DNA of 64,000 bases from Quercus robur (taxonomy: Eukaryota; Streptophyta; Magnoliopsida; Fagales; Fagaceae): positions 5,374,349 to 5,438,348 of the forward strand of contig NC_065537.1 in the NCBI RefSeq assembly GCF_932294415.1, in the 5' to 3' direction. How positions within the stretch are numbered: position 1 is the first letter of the stretch; every line of letters begins with the position of its first letter. A model generated the notes under the pieces. It made no database searches and had not been told where the DNA came from. It saw only the letters and a list, made by a program, of their open reading frames with translations. Position numbers and translations under genes: made by a program. Of this stretch, positions 1 through 10,751 are shown in pieces.

Positions 1-78
1 CCTCTCTAATGTAGTAGAGCTTGGTGGCTCGTCTCCTTGAACGTTGTTGGTGGTAGCCATCGAGTGAGTGAGTACCAT
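1..78 (-). CDS. Ty3/gypsy gag, N-terminal end only (runs off window)
   Basis: Reading leftward from an ATG at 78-76, the peptide begins MVLTHSMATTNNVQ. This is nearly the same as the gag start of the complete element at 52146 (MVLTRSMATTNDVQ). It is therefore the start of a gag-pol polyprotein of a related but distinct Tat-lineage element that continues outside the window. Only about 26 codons are visible, with no stop in them. Function (capsid-type Gag) is inferred from the homologous element. Confidence 0.75.
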   Translation of the reverse strand, partial: MVLTHSMATTNNVQGDEPPSSTTLER

Positions 79-123
79 GCAACTCTTATGTCCGGGAAGT
101 GATAGTCTGGCTAAACTCGACGA

Positions 124-143
124 TTCCCACAGACGACGCCAAC
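124..143 (-). other. Primer-binding site of the left-edge gypsy element
   Basis: On the minus strand the bases next to the LTR read GTTGGCGTCGTCTGTGGGAA, one base different from the primer site of the complete element (GTTGGCGCCGTCTGTGGGAA at 52089). The position, directly after the LTR end CATCATCA, fits a tRNA primer-binding site. The tRNA cannot be assigned with confidence by eye. Confidence 0.7.
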
Positions 144-647
144 TGATGATGTCGTAAAATCACCAGTGAGCTACACGATCCTCGTACGCTTGAAATAGCA
201 ACCTATAAGAAGAAAGAAGTGATCCAACAGAGGGCACCGGTGTGGTGCCGGCCAAATACCCTCCGAAGGTCAAGTTAGAACTATTCTCAACTCTAGAGTG
301 CTAGAGAGGGGTAAATTATGCATATCTTGATTTGTGAGGGTATTGGGGCTTTTATAGTAATAGAAGGTTGGTCTCTCTTCCTTGATGTAGAAGTCTTTTC
401 CTTATAGGAATTCTCTCAAATAATCCCAAACGTGATTGACAAGACATTTCCTTGTAGAAAGGGTCTTTCATTAACGCGCGTATCTTCTGGAATTCTTCTT
501 GTACTAGGATTCCTATTTCCTTTAGGATTCTACCAGGATTCAAGTGTGTGTAACAAGTATTTTAAGTCAGGGTTCCTGCTATGTACTGGGCTTATCCATT
601 ATCGGCCCATGGGCTAGGATCCGTCAGGCCCAATTTTTACCACTTCA
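144..647 (-). repeat. 5' LTR of the left-edge Ty3/gypsy element
   Basis: On the minus strand this runs from TGAAGTGG (647) to CATCATCA (144), about 504 bp. Its downstream half matches the LTR at 51506-52088, including the block with GACCTTCGGAGGGT and GGCCGG. A TATA-like TATAAAAGCC lies at about 348-357. Its upstream half differs, so this is a separate subfamily. The internal region and second LTR lie left of the window, so no target-site duplication can be checked. Confidence 0.8.
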
Positions 648-749
648 GTTAGGTTCATGTATCGACTTAACTTCTCTGCTTCCAGAGTTCTGTTAAGTTT
701 AGACAATGGTGGTCTCTTTTCCTTCAGCTTTTCATTATTGTGAGAAGCC

Positions 750-966
750 AATTTATTGAGTAGACTTAGAACTAGGAGAGTGGTGGAGAATAGAGAAATT
801 TCAATGCTGGGGATAAAATTCTTGCTTTGGTCACAGTGTTTATAGGAACTGGAAGATTAGCACTTGCTATTGGAATTGGAATTGGAATTGCAACTGATTT
901 AAGCCCTGTCGCACGTTACGTGATAGTTTTTAATATGCAGAAGTATGGTCTGCAGACTGCAGGTTA
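750..966 (+). pseudogene. prmC: PrmC/HemK methyltransferase, decayed exon with SAM-binding motif
   Basis: PrmC/HemK enzymes N5-methylate the glutamine of the GGQ motif in peptide chain release factors; plant versions are usually organellar. From about 850 the reading GTGRLALAIGIGIGIATDLSP resembles motif I (DLGTGSG) and the following IATDLSPVA of this family, and then NMQKYGLQ before a splice-like CAG/GTTAG at about 966. Upstream codons (VVENREISMLGIKFLLW) only loosely match, and the frame breaks just before GTG. A repeated GGAATT codon tract replaces several conserved residues. Two further exons of the same gene follow at 2468 and 12084. Exons upstream would lie where the gypsy LTR now sits or beyond the window. 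Confidence 0.6.
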
Positions 967-2467
967 GTGAATTTATCACTGTAATAAAATGGTCCCAATT
1001 TCAATAATTTCACATGCTAACAATGATAGTGTTCATCACCCAATCCATATGTTGGACAATGTTACATGTTGAAATGAAATGTTCAAAGTTTCTAATTTGC
1101 GTCTAGTAAATCATTTATTCAACATAGAAAGTGAAAGTTAGTCTCCAATTTTTTTTATTTTTTATTTTTGATTGTTAAGATAGTCTCCAATTATAGATTA
1201 TCTATTATTCAACATACAAGTGGATCCTTTTATAATAGAGTGGCTATATTTTAGCTTAGCCATCAACCTACTGCAACCCTCCTTTTTCCAGGCGTGGGAT
1301 TGGCTATGAAAATACATGAGGCCAACCTTGACTAGTCTGTTGAGTATGTATAGCTGACCCCAAAATTTTGGGCCAAAGGTCTGATTGTTGTTGTTATTTA
1401 ACATACAATTCCTCAATTTTAGCTTGTAAAGGTACTGCTACTATGTCTAATGAAATTTCCTGAAAGATTATGTTTAATTCTTAAAAAAAAAAAAAATTAT
1501 TATGTTTAGTAAGATGGCCAAGGTCTTTAACAGCATTCTTGATTTCCTTTTTAACCAAATCCTAACCACTAATACGCGCCTCCTATAATAAACCACAGCC
1601 CCATTTATCATGCTGTAGTAATTGTGTCCTGTGTTCTTGTGGTATTCGAGGGTTCAATATCAGGGATGCAAGGGAAATATTTGTTGATTACTTAATAGGC
1701 TATCTTTAAGTTAAATTTAATAACGTGCACAATTCTCCTCATGATTATAATTTTCAATTGCATTAACAAGTCATTATCTAAGGTTCCTAACACATGCACT
1801 TACGAGAATAACTATAATGGCTAACCTCTGTCATTGTCTTGGCAAGGACTTTCAAAACAATCTTGTAGGTGCTCTATAATAATTTTAACTACCAGACACC
1901 TTTTGGGTAGTTTCTTATAAGAGATCAATGTCCAAACTATTTGGACTTAAAAAAAGAGAGGGAATAGTTCCTTTAGTAGTTATCAAATTTTGCTTTTCTT
2001 TTTCTCCCTTTCCTCCATTTCTTAGGGCATTCAGATGTTATAAATGAAATTTCAAGGAATACTAAAATTTAGACCAAACTAGCAAGAAGAAGAAAAAGCT
2101 GAAAAGAGCTCTGGCCACATTTTTTTCTTCTTTGGGATTGGTGGCACATTGGTGCAATAATTTGCTTTTGGTTTGACAGCAATTAAAATGATGGGAGGCT
2201 TTTGGAACTTTAAGCAACATTAGGGGATTGATTGCTCTGTTTTAAACTTTAGTGGGAGTGTGACACAATGCAACTCAGTTGATATGGTAAATATTTGTAA
2301 TTAGCCTTTTATTTTACTATGAGAAATTGATGTGTATTTATTTTTTAAGTTTCTTACTTTTCACTCTCATCTTTTTCCCCTCTTACTTCCAGCAAAATAC
2401 AATATCTCTGATTACTTTTTTTTTCTTCTTATGCACTTTATTACAAACCACTCAGGATGTAACTTAG
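967..2467 (+). other. PrmC intron, no feature
   Basis: AT-rich sequence of 1.5 kb between the first and second recognisable PrmC exons, with homopolymer runs near 1150 and 1483. I see no coding region, RNA gene or intact mobile element in it. Confidence 0.5.
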
Positions 2468-2696
2468 GCAAGGATCATGGTCCAAGCCATTGAAGGATGT
2501 GGAAGGAAAACTTGCAGGTATTGTAAGTAATCCACCGTACATACCGAGTGACAATATCTCTGGGCTACAAGCTGAGGTTGGTAGGCATGAACCAAGACTT
2601 GTATTAGATGGTGGTCTTAATGGCATGGATGATCTTCTCCATCTTTGCAATGGGGCTGCTTTGATGTTAAAACCTGCTGGATTTTTCATTTTTGAG
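2468..2696 (+). pseudogene. prmC: PrmC/HemK methyltransferase, exon with NPPY motif
   Basis: This 229-bp exon is bounded by a splice acceptor (TTAG before 2468) and a donor (GAG/GTATGG at 2696/2697). It encodes QGSWSKPLKDVEGKLAGIVS, then NPPYIPSD and LQAEVGRHEPRLVLDGG, ending GFFIFE. NPPY is the glutamine-binding signature of PrmC/HemK N5-glutamine methyltransferases, and the surrounding residues are those of plant HemK homologues. The exon itself has no stop or frameshift. It ends on a codon boundary that joins in phase to the exon at 12084. I call it part of a pseudogene because the flanking exons are damaged. Confidence 0.85.
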
Positions 2697-2879
2697 GTAT
2701 GGATCTTTTAATATCTGAATGATCATAGTACCAAATATATGTAATTTTTCAACATTATCTCAATGATAATGTTATAGAAATATTTGAAATTGCAATATTT
2801 GCAAAGTTGCTATATCCTCTATGCGTTAAAATAAAATAATTTACAATGGATTTTACTTTGAGGTTAGATTTGTAAATTA

Positions 2880-3055
2880 CAAGAGGTCGAGCCTTGGTGC
2901 GATGGCAAGTGCGTTCCACCAAAAGCAATAGGTTGCGGGTTCAAGTTTGGGAATCAGCTCCCCCGAACAAATTTGGGGTAAGGCTTCCTACCATTACCTA
3001 TCCTAGACCCTACAAAAGTGGGAGCTAAGTGTATTGGGTACGACCTTTTTTTGGG
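2880..3055 (+). mobile_element. tRNA-derived SINE (Au-like)
   Basis: The sequence begins near GAGCCTTGGTGCGATGGC (pol III box A) and has GGTTCAAGTTTGGG (box B) about 45 bp further on. It then carries the GGTAAGGCTTCCTACC and GGGAGCTAAGTGTATTGGGT blocks typical of Au-type plant SINEs, and ends in a short T run. It is flanked by an 11-bp direct repeat, TTTGTAAATTA (2869-2879 and 3056-3066), which is the target-site duplication. It sits in the last intron of the PrmC remnant. Confidence 0.85.
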
Positions 3056-3066
3056 TTTGTAAATTA

Positions 3067-4250
3067 TAAATGTTAAATTCTAGTGCTTGGATTAGCATAA
3101 GAAGGGATTTCAACAATCCCCAAGGAACCTGAACACATCAATTCATAGTATCAAAGTCCCAAGTATGGACCCCATCATCAACGGTTGTTGTAGAAATTGT
3201 ACTTGTGAGAAAATGGGTGCTGCTACCGATGGATTGTACATGCATTAGTGTGGGTATAGGAATGAGATGGGAGCCTGATGCATCTATTGTTGAATGCATA
3301 CCAACAAATAAGTTCAACAAAGAAATGAGACACCTGGGTGAGTTAGGAATGGTCAAATATGATCCATAAGCACATGAAGATTTTGGAATGGGAAGCCTTC
3401 TCCCAACCTTGGTTGTAGAGACTAAATTCCTCTGATACATGTCAAGAATTAGCAGACCTGATTGTAGGCCGTCATTCTAGGTGGTCACCAAAGATCATAA
3501 TACAAAAAAGGACCTAGGTAAGGTACTAACTTGGCTCTTTGCAAACGATTCTGTCAATGTCCATATGACTTGTTGGTTAAAAGGAAAAGAACTTGAGATG
3601 TTGGTATGGGATAATGAGATGTTTAACGGGTCTGGAATCTGGATGGTTGGATGTGCAATTAGGATTCTTATATTGCAAATGCTGTTCTAAAAAAATTATA
3701 AACAATAGTGTTATTTTAGTGACTTTAATATCTAGTTTGGATGAGTTCTTCTATTCTGGAACTTGACACCTTTGCCTTGAACCCACCCCCAAACTTAATT
3801 AGGTTGTCCTTATAGACCATGTTGGAGTCCTTAATTGTGTCCAAATGGTTCAAAAACCATGTTTTTCTTGACTATTTCTACCTGTGCACATACCTCAACC
3901 TGTGTCCCTGTTGCATGGCTTCTAGTGGTTTCATATATGAGGAAGGCATAGTGTTGTTCTTTTGCTTTTCCTTTTCAATATCTAGGGGACACAAATTGTT
4001 TAATTTTACATTCTCTTGTGTTATGCCATACGGTTTATGATAAAGTATTTCGTACTCCTTTACACTACCTGTGTTTTTGAACTCATTAAGCATAATTTAT
4101 TTTTTGTCCCTACTTTGGATTGCTTTTTTTGTTAAGTAATGTCAATTTAGTGAAAACAGAAAGCGTATGCAGGAAGTATACAGTAAAAAAAAAATGAAAA
4201 ACACCAATGAAAAGTAGAAACAAAGAGGAGAGAAAGATACAAGCATAGAA
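3067..4250. other. PrmC intron, no feature
   Basis: Between the SINE and the antisense LINE remnant. Short open frames occur on both strands, but none has recognisable protein similarity. I see nothing to annotate. Confidence 0.4.
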
Positions 4251-4339
4251 ATTATTGGCAAATAAGAGAAGAATCCAAGAACTCCATCAAAGAATACACC
4301 TAGAAAGTATAGGATTTAAAACTTCATTCATAAAGGGTC

Positions 4340-5445
4340 TTCAAAAACATGACTTGAAATTAGGCAATGTCCTTTTCCTTAAATGTAGGTTGATCCTTCT
4401 CCATCCAAATGCACAACATAAGACAATCAGGAATGGAATGCCACACCCTAGGCTCCTTTCCAAGGCTCCAACATACCCATAACATAACTTGGCATGACCC
4501 AAGTGATCCATACTAGGCAAAATAGACAAAAAAAAATCCCACAGGTCACAAGCAATAGGACAATGTAACAGGAGATGACTCGTTGACTTACCATCAGATT
4601 TGCACAGGCAGCATCAGTCTGCCATGATAAAAGCCCTCTTTCAAAGATTCTGTCATCTATATATTCCCAAGAGCCATCACCCAAACAAAGAATGCAACAC
4701 TAGGTAGGGTTAGCGTTTTCCGTATGCATTTCCAAGGAAATTGGATAGAATTTACAACCCTTAACCTGTAATCCAGTCTTAGGTGATGGAAGTGGAACCC
4801 ATCTATCAAGACCTGTAGGAGTTACCTTTACTGCATTCAGATCATCCAAAAAATTGGGCCACAGAATCTAACTCTCAGTCTTGTGCTTCTAAGATGAAGA
4901 CAGGTTTCCAATGCACCTGACCGTTGACCCATTCAACATAGTCTGAATTCTGAAATCAACACCTCTTTGTCTCCATCAAACCTGAACAACTCAGGGTATC
5001 TATCCTGGAAAGTCCCATTGCTATCCCATGATACTTCCAAAACAAAACTTGGGAACCAACCCCCACCTTAAAACGAGTGTATGAAGCAAACTTCTCCTAA
5101 CCCTTACTGATATTTTTCCATGGGCCTACCCCATAAGGACCTTTTACCATTCCAAAGTACCTCGGGCATCAAGTAGTACTGTACAATGACGACTTCTATT
5201 CCAACCCATACCTACACAACCATTTCCCAAGCAAAGCTTGGTTAAAAATCAACAGCTTTCAAATGCCCACTACCCCTTGGACTGGATTGCACACAGTAGA
5301 CCAATAAACCAAATGGAATTTATGCTCCCCATAAAGCCCACCCCACAGGAAGTTTGTATTTTTTTCCAACTTGTTGGCTATACTAACAGGAATGGGGAAG
5401 AAGAACAAGGAATAGGAATAGGTAGGGAGACTTGAAAGCATACTC
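4340..5445 (-). pseudogene. Decayed L1-type LINE ORF2 fragment
   Basis: On the minus strand 5441-5259 reads [20 protein letters not shown], then [26 protein letters not shown]. This is the conserved stretch after the reverse transcriptase core of plant L1 ORF2 (family: SIPVSVANRLEK..FLWGG...KFHLVGW). It continues past a stop as NQALLGKWLCRYGLE. Further left, frames at 4684-4341 look like the C-terminal zinc-knuckle region and the tail typical of these elements, but are broken several times. No poly-A tail or target duplication was found. Limits are approximate. Confidence 0.65.
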
Positions 5446-5551
5446 TTGATTAAAGTTAGCCTAATAGGCTTCCTCTAGATTATTTCCTCTCATTTCGTTT
5501 ACACTTGGTTTCACTCTCTCCTACAATGGGTGGAATATGAAATGATAGTAG

Positions 5552-5897
5552 TGTTGGGCTTTGTGGAGCCTAGTTTTGTTTGATCCGGTTTAACGACCTA
5601 ACCCAATCCAAATAATGTTGCGTGGTTTTTAATAGGAGATTTACTGAGGCTTAGTCCATGGAGCGGAGGGAAAAATTTTTGGGCCTGTTTTGTGTATAAA
5701 ACGCAATTGTGTAATTAGAGTTTATGTTGGTTGCTGTGTTTTTTGAGAGAGAAAAAAAAAACTTTAGCTGCACTTTGTATTTTTTCCCTGATAATAGTGA
5801 AATCTCTGCAACTCCGTGGATGTAGGCAAATTGCTGAACCACGTAAATATTGTCTTGTGCGTGTGATTGTTTTTCTTTGGTGTGTGTTTTCTCTATT
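5552..5897 (+). repeat. 5' LTR of the copia element, 3' end deleted
   Basis: Matches the 3' LTR (10401-10746) from TGTTGGGCTTTGTGGAGC onward. The centre differs by indels: the 3' LTR has a GGGCCAATAGGCCC segment that is absent here. The match stops around 5897. The last 40 or so bases of the LTR and the tRNA primer-binding site that should follow are absent, and the sequence passes straight into the gag leader GTTTGAGTGGGAGCAATGGC. Confidence 0.8.
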
Positions 5898-5915
5898 TAG
5901 GTTTGAGTGGGAGCA

Positions 5916-7275
5916 ATGGCAGAGGAAACAGGAAAGGCGTTTGGAATAGAAAAGTATGATGGCACAAACTTCACGTATTGGAGGATACAGATTGAAGATT
6001 ATCTCTATGGGAGGAAATTACATCAGCCTCTTTTAGGGACAAAACTTGAGACTATGAAGGCTGAGGAATGGGCACTTCTTGACAGACAGGTTCTTGGAGT
6101 TATTAGATTAACTCTATCTAGGTTTGTTGCACACAATGTTGTAAAGGAAAAGACCACAACAGAGCTGATGAAGGCTTTGTCCGGTATGTATGAAAAGCCG
6201 TCCGCAAACAACAAGATGCATCTGATGAAGAAATTGTTCAATTTGAAGATGACAGAGAATGCATCAGTAGCACAACATCTGAATGAAGTTAACACTATCA
6301 CAAATCAATTGTTGTTTGTAGAAATTGATTTTGATGATGAGATTCGTGCTCTAATCGTCTTGGCTTTTTTGCCAAATAGTTGGGAGGCAATGAGGATGGC
6401 AGTAAGCAATTCTACAGGAAAGGAAAATGTTAGGTTCTAAAGACTTAGGTTTTTATGTATTTAGAATTCTAATGTGTATTGTTGACAAACCATGATCAAA
6501 ACAATGTGTTTAGAAGTGTTTTAGTCTTGCTCAAAGTTGTGTATTTTATGTAAAGTTGGAATCGAGCTAATGCAGAAAGAATTATGCATTTCGGCCTAGC
6601 TCGATCGATCGAAGCTTAGGCTCGATCGATCGAATCTCGGGCAGAATATTTTTTTCTACAGATTTCCAACTCAGCCCTAGTTGTTTAAAACGTTTTAAGG
6701 TTTTCTAATTTGTCTTAAGTATAAAAGACAAACCCTAGCCACGTTTTAGTGTTGCTCATATTGCTGTTTGTGTAAATCTCTTGTGAGATCTAGAGGAGCT
6801 TTCCTTTACACAAACTTAGGGTTTTCAAGGAGAAGATATTTTCTACATCTTGATGATCAACTCGATTGCTGCCATTGAAGCTTAAAGAAAACACAAGCGG
6901 GTGTGCTTGTATCTGGTGGTGAATCCAAGAAAGAAGGAGTCTGTGGATTCGGAGCTTACACGTGGTCGTGTCAGTAAGTTCTACTGGTTGGTAGCAATAA
7001 GAAGTTCTGGTTCTGCCCTAAACCTTGAGACAAGAGGCAGAGGTAATGACAAAAATTCAAACTGGGGCAGATCAAAATCCAGAAATTCTAATCGGAATAG
7101 AAGCAAATCTAGATCAGGCCAACAAGTACAATGTTGGAATTGTGGGAAAACAGGTCACTTTAGGAGGCAATGCAAAAGTCCTAAGAAAAAGAATGAAGAT
7201 GATTCTGCTAATGCTGTAACGGAAGAGGTACAGTATGCATTACTTCTTGCAGTAGACAGTTTACTTGATGATTGA
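5916..7275 (+). pseudogene. Copia gag, interrupted by foreign LTR fragment
   Basis: The likely start is ATG at 5916 (MAEETGKAFGIEKYDGTNF). The region FTYWRIQIEDYLYGRKLHQP is the UBN2/gag-polypeptide domain of Copia elements. The frame is open to about 6427, where an LTR-like segment (6428 to about 7004) intervenes. Gag then resumes in another frame near 7006 with GSALNLETRGRG and a basic Ser/Arg/Asn stretch. It has one CCHC zinc knuckle, CWNCGKTGHFRRQC (about 7132-7173), and ends in a TGA at 7273-7275, where the Gag-protease polyprotein would normally continue. Gag would form the particle and bind RNA; this copy is broken. Confidence 0.85.
6428..7004 (+). mobile_element. Truncated LTR nested in copia gag
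   Basis: Starts TGTTAGGTTCTAA and matches the solo LTR at 19841-20668 over most of its length. Shared blocks are the GGAATCGAGCT region, two GATCGATCGA segments, the TATAAAAGACAAACCCTAGCC core and GTGGTCGTGTCAGTAAGTT. The match ends near 7004, so about 260 bp of the LTR 3' end is missing. No target duplication was found, and some gag codons also appear lost at the junction. Confidence 0.75.
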
Positions 7276-10200
7276 CTTTTGGATTTAGGAGTTTCGTTTC
7301 ATACCACTCTACACTGAGAAATCATACAGAATTATGTTGCAGGTGATTTTGGTAAGGTGTATTTGGCTAATGGTTCAGCCTTAGATGTTGTGGGTATGGG
7401 AGACATCTGGATATTGTTGTCCAATGAATCTGTTTGGTTACTGGAGAAGGTTCGACATATTCCTGACTTGAGGAGGAATTTAATTTCTGTTGGACAACTT
7501 GATGATGAAGGACATGTAATACTATTTGTTGGTTGTACTTGGAAGGTCACAAAGGGAGTTAGGGTGTTGGCTTATGGAAAGAAGACTGGTACTCTATATA
7601 TGACCTCAAGTCCAAGAGACACAATTGCAGTTGCTGATGCAAGTGCTGATACAAGATTATGGCACTACAGACTTGGTCACATGAGTGAGAAAGGGATGAA
7701 GATGTTGCTGTCAAAAGGAAAACTACCAGAATTGAAGTCCATTGATTTTGACATGTGTGAAAGTTGCATCTTAGGAAAGCAAAAAAATGTGAGATTCTTG
7801 AAAACTGGTAGGACACCGAAGGCTGAAAAATTGGAATTAGTACATACTGATTTGTGGGGGCCTTCTCCGGTTGCATCCCTTGGAGGTTTGAGGTACTACA
7901 TCACTTTCATTGATGACTCAAGCAGAAATGTATGAGTTTATTTTCTGAAAAATAAATTTGATGTATTTGAAACTTTTAAGAAGTGGAAGGCCATGGTTGA
8001 GATAGAAACAAGTTTGAAAGTAAAATATTTGAGGTCAGATAATGGAGGAGAGTAAATAGATGGAGGGTTCAACGAGTATTGTGCTACACAGGGAATTAGG
8101 ATGGAGAAGACCATTCCTGGGACACCATAGCAGAATGGTGTGGCTGAGCGCATGAACAGAACTCTCAATGAGCGTGCTAGGAGTATGAGGTTGCATGCTG
8201 GACTACCAAAATCTTTCTGGGCAGATGCTGTTAGTACTGCAGCTTACCTGATAAACCGAGGACCATTAGTTCCGATGGAGTTCAGACTTCCTGAGGAGGT
8301 TTGGAGCGGTAAAAATGTAAAGTTTTCACATTTAAAAGTTTTTGGTTGTGTTTCTTATGTTCATATTGATTCTGATGCTCGTAGTAAACTTGATGCAAAG
8401 TCTAAAATATGTTTTTTCATTGGCTATGGTGATGAGAAATTTGGCTATAGGTTTTGGGATGAACAAAACAGGAAAATCATCAAAAGTAGAAATGTGATAT
8501 TTAATGAACAGGTTATGTATAAGGACAGGTCAACTGTAATGTCAGATGTTACAGAGATAGATCAAAAGAAATCTGAGTTTGTCAACTTAGATGAATTTAT
8601 TGAAAGTATTGTCCAGAAAAGGGGTGAAGAAGATAAGGAGAATGTAAATTCACAGGTAGATCTGAGTACACCTGTAGCTGAAGTTCGCAGATCTTCCAAG
8701 AACATTAGACCTCCACAGCATTATTCACCTGCTTTAAATTATCTCCTATTAACTGATGGTGGTGAGCTAGAGTGTTATGATGAAGCCTTGGAAGATGAGA
8801 ATTCAAGCAAGTGGGAGTTAGCCTTGAAGGATGAGATGGATTCCTTGTTGGGGAATCAAACATGGGAACTGACTGAATTGCCAATAGGAAAGAAGGTTTT
8901 GCACAACAAGTGGGTATACAGAATAAAGAGCGAGCATGATGGTAGCAAACGTTACAAGGCTAGATTAGTTGTTAAAGGGTTTCAGCAGAAGGAGTGCATT
9001 GACTACATAGAGATATTTTCTCCAGTTGTGAAGATGTTAACAATCAAACTGGTACTGGAATGGTGGCTGCAAAAAACTTACATCTTGAGCAATTAGATGT
9101 GAAGACAACATTCCTTCATGGTGACTTGGAGGAAGACCTTTACATGATTCAGCCAGAAGGGTTCATTGTTCAGGGACAAGAGAATCTAGTCTACAAACTG
9201 AGAAAGAACTTGTATGGCCTAAAACAAGCTCCTAGACAGTGGTACAAGAAATTTGACAGTTTTATGCATAGAATTGGGTTCAAGAGATGTGAAGCTGATC
9301 ACTGTTTCTATGTTAAGTTTTTTGACAATTCTTACATCATATTACTATTGTATATGGATGATATGCTTATTGCAGGGTCTAGCATTGAGAAGATTAATAA
9401 TCTGAAGAAGCAGTTGTCCAAACAGTTTGTAATGAAGGATTTGGGAGATGCAAAGCAAATCCTTGGTATGAGAATCATTAGAGACAAGGCTAATGGTCAT
9501 TGAAGCTTTCACAGTCAGAGTATATGAAGAAAGTTCTCAGCAGATTCAACATGAATGAAGCTAAACCAGTGAGCACACCATTGGGTAGTCATTTTAAACT
9601 AAGCAAAGAACAGTTACCGAAGACAGAAGAAGAAAGGGACCATATGAGCAAGGTGCCCTATGCCTCAGCTATTGGCAGCTTGATGTATGCTATGGTGCGT
9701 ACAAGGCCAGACATTACACATGCAGTGAGAGTTGTGAGCAGATTCATGAGTAAGCTTGGAAAGCAGCACTAGGAGGTAGTCAAGTAGATTCTGAGATATC
9801 CGAAGGGTTCATCAGATACATGTCTTTGCTTCACAGGTGCAAGTTTGAAACTGCTGGGTTATGTAGATGCTGATTTTGCTGGTGATATTGATAGTAGAAA
9901 GAGTACCACTGGGTTTATTTTTACTCTGGGGTGGTACAGCTATATCATGGGCTTCAAATCTACAAAAGATTGTTACTTTGTCTACTACAGAAGCTATGTT
10001 GCAGTAATTGAAGTTGGAAAGAAGATGATTTGGCTACATGGTTTCTTAGATGAATTGGGTAAGAAGCAGGAGATGGGCATTCTACACAGTGACAGTCAAA
10101 GTGCAATCTTTCTTGCCAAAAATTCGGCTTTTCATTCAAAGTCGAAGCATATACAAACAAAATATCACTTTATCCATTACCTTGTTAAAGATAAGTTGGT

Positions 10201-10309
10201 AATACTTGAGAAGATTTGTGGATCTAAGAACTCGGCAGACATGTTGACTAAGGGTGTTACCATTGAGAAGCTGAAGCTGTGTGCAGCTTTAGTTGGTCTT
10301 CTAGCTTGA
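7276..10309 (+). pseudogene. Copia pol: protease, integrase, reverse transcriptase, RNase H (broken)
   Basis: Domains in order: protease, with active-site triplet DLG at 7282-7290 instead of D-S/T-G. Then GAG-pre-integrase (HYRLGHMS...CESCILGK). Then the integrase core (HTDLWGP, SDNGGE, NGVAERMNRTLNE). Then reverse transcriptase (NKWVYRIK...ARLVVKGF, LYGLKQAPRQWYKKF, YMDD at 9351-9362). Last is RNase H (YVDADFAGD, SKHIQTKYHF, SADMLTKG). Stops are seen at 7315, 7933, 8053, 8128, 9770 and 9785. Frame changes occur near 9057, near 9498, and as a compensated pair near 9930-10000. The order integrase before reverse transcriptase is diagnostic of Copia. Confidence 0.9.
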
Positions 10310-10387
10310 GGACAGAAGGATGAGTTGCAAGGATGAGGGATTGTGTTTTGGAGGATTGCGGTTGATGTTGGTGATTGAACTAGTCTC

Positions 10388-10400
10388 CAAGTGGGAGATT
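10388..10400 (+). other. Polypurine tract of the copia element
   Basis: The purine-rich AAGTGGGAGATT lies directly before the 3' LTR start TGTTGGGC, the place where plus-strand priming occurs in LTR retrotransposons. Confidence 0.7.
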
Positions 10401-10746
10401 TGTTGGGCTTTGTGGAGCCTAGTTTTGTTTGATCTGGTTTGACAACCAGACCCGATCCAAATAATGTTACGTGGTTTTTAATAGGAGATTTATTGAGGCT
10501 TAGTCCATGGAGCAGAGGCTTGGGCCAATAGGCCCAAGCTTGGTTGTGTGTTTTTTGAGAGAGAGAAAAAACTTTAGCCGCACTTTGTATTTTTTTCCTG
10601 ATAATAGTGAAATCCCTGCAACTCCATGGACATGGGCAAATTGCCGAACCACATAAATACTATCTTGTGCGTGTGATTGTTTTTTTTTTTGCGTGTGTTT
10701 CTACTTTTTTTTCTCACAGGTTGGGAATTCGGGTTAATTCCCTACA
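10401..10746 (+). repeat. 3' LTR of the copia element
   Basis: A 346-bp complete LTR from TGTTGGGCTTTG to TTCCCTACA, followed by the target duplication AGTAG. It is the better preserved of the two LTRs. It matches the inverted solo LTR at 41951-42270, including the end block CAGGTTGGGAATTCGGG, though that block carries changes there. Confidence 0.9.
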
Positions 10747-10751
10747 AGTAG

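Larger units (their letters stand above)
5552..10746 (+). mobile_element. Ty1/copia retrotransposon (Tnt1/Tork-like), degenerate, with 5-bp TSD
   Basis: A 5195-bp element with direct LTRs (TGTTGGGC at each start, ...CCCTACA at the end) and a perfect target duplication AGTAG at 5547-5551 and 10747-10751. Between the LTRs are gag, protease, integrase, reverse transcriptase and RNase H in copia order. It cannot be autonomous. The end of the 5' LTR and the primer-binding site are missing, a piece of a different LTR interrupts gag, and pol has many stops and frameshifts. It lies in the last intron of the PrmC remnant, in the same orientation. A solo LTR of the same family lies at 41951-42270. Confidence 0.9.

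Noticed and set aside
3138-3440. 100-codon minus-strand open frame
   Set aside because: No recognisable domain, lies in an intron of the PrmC remnant, and codon content looks random.
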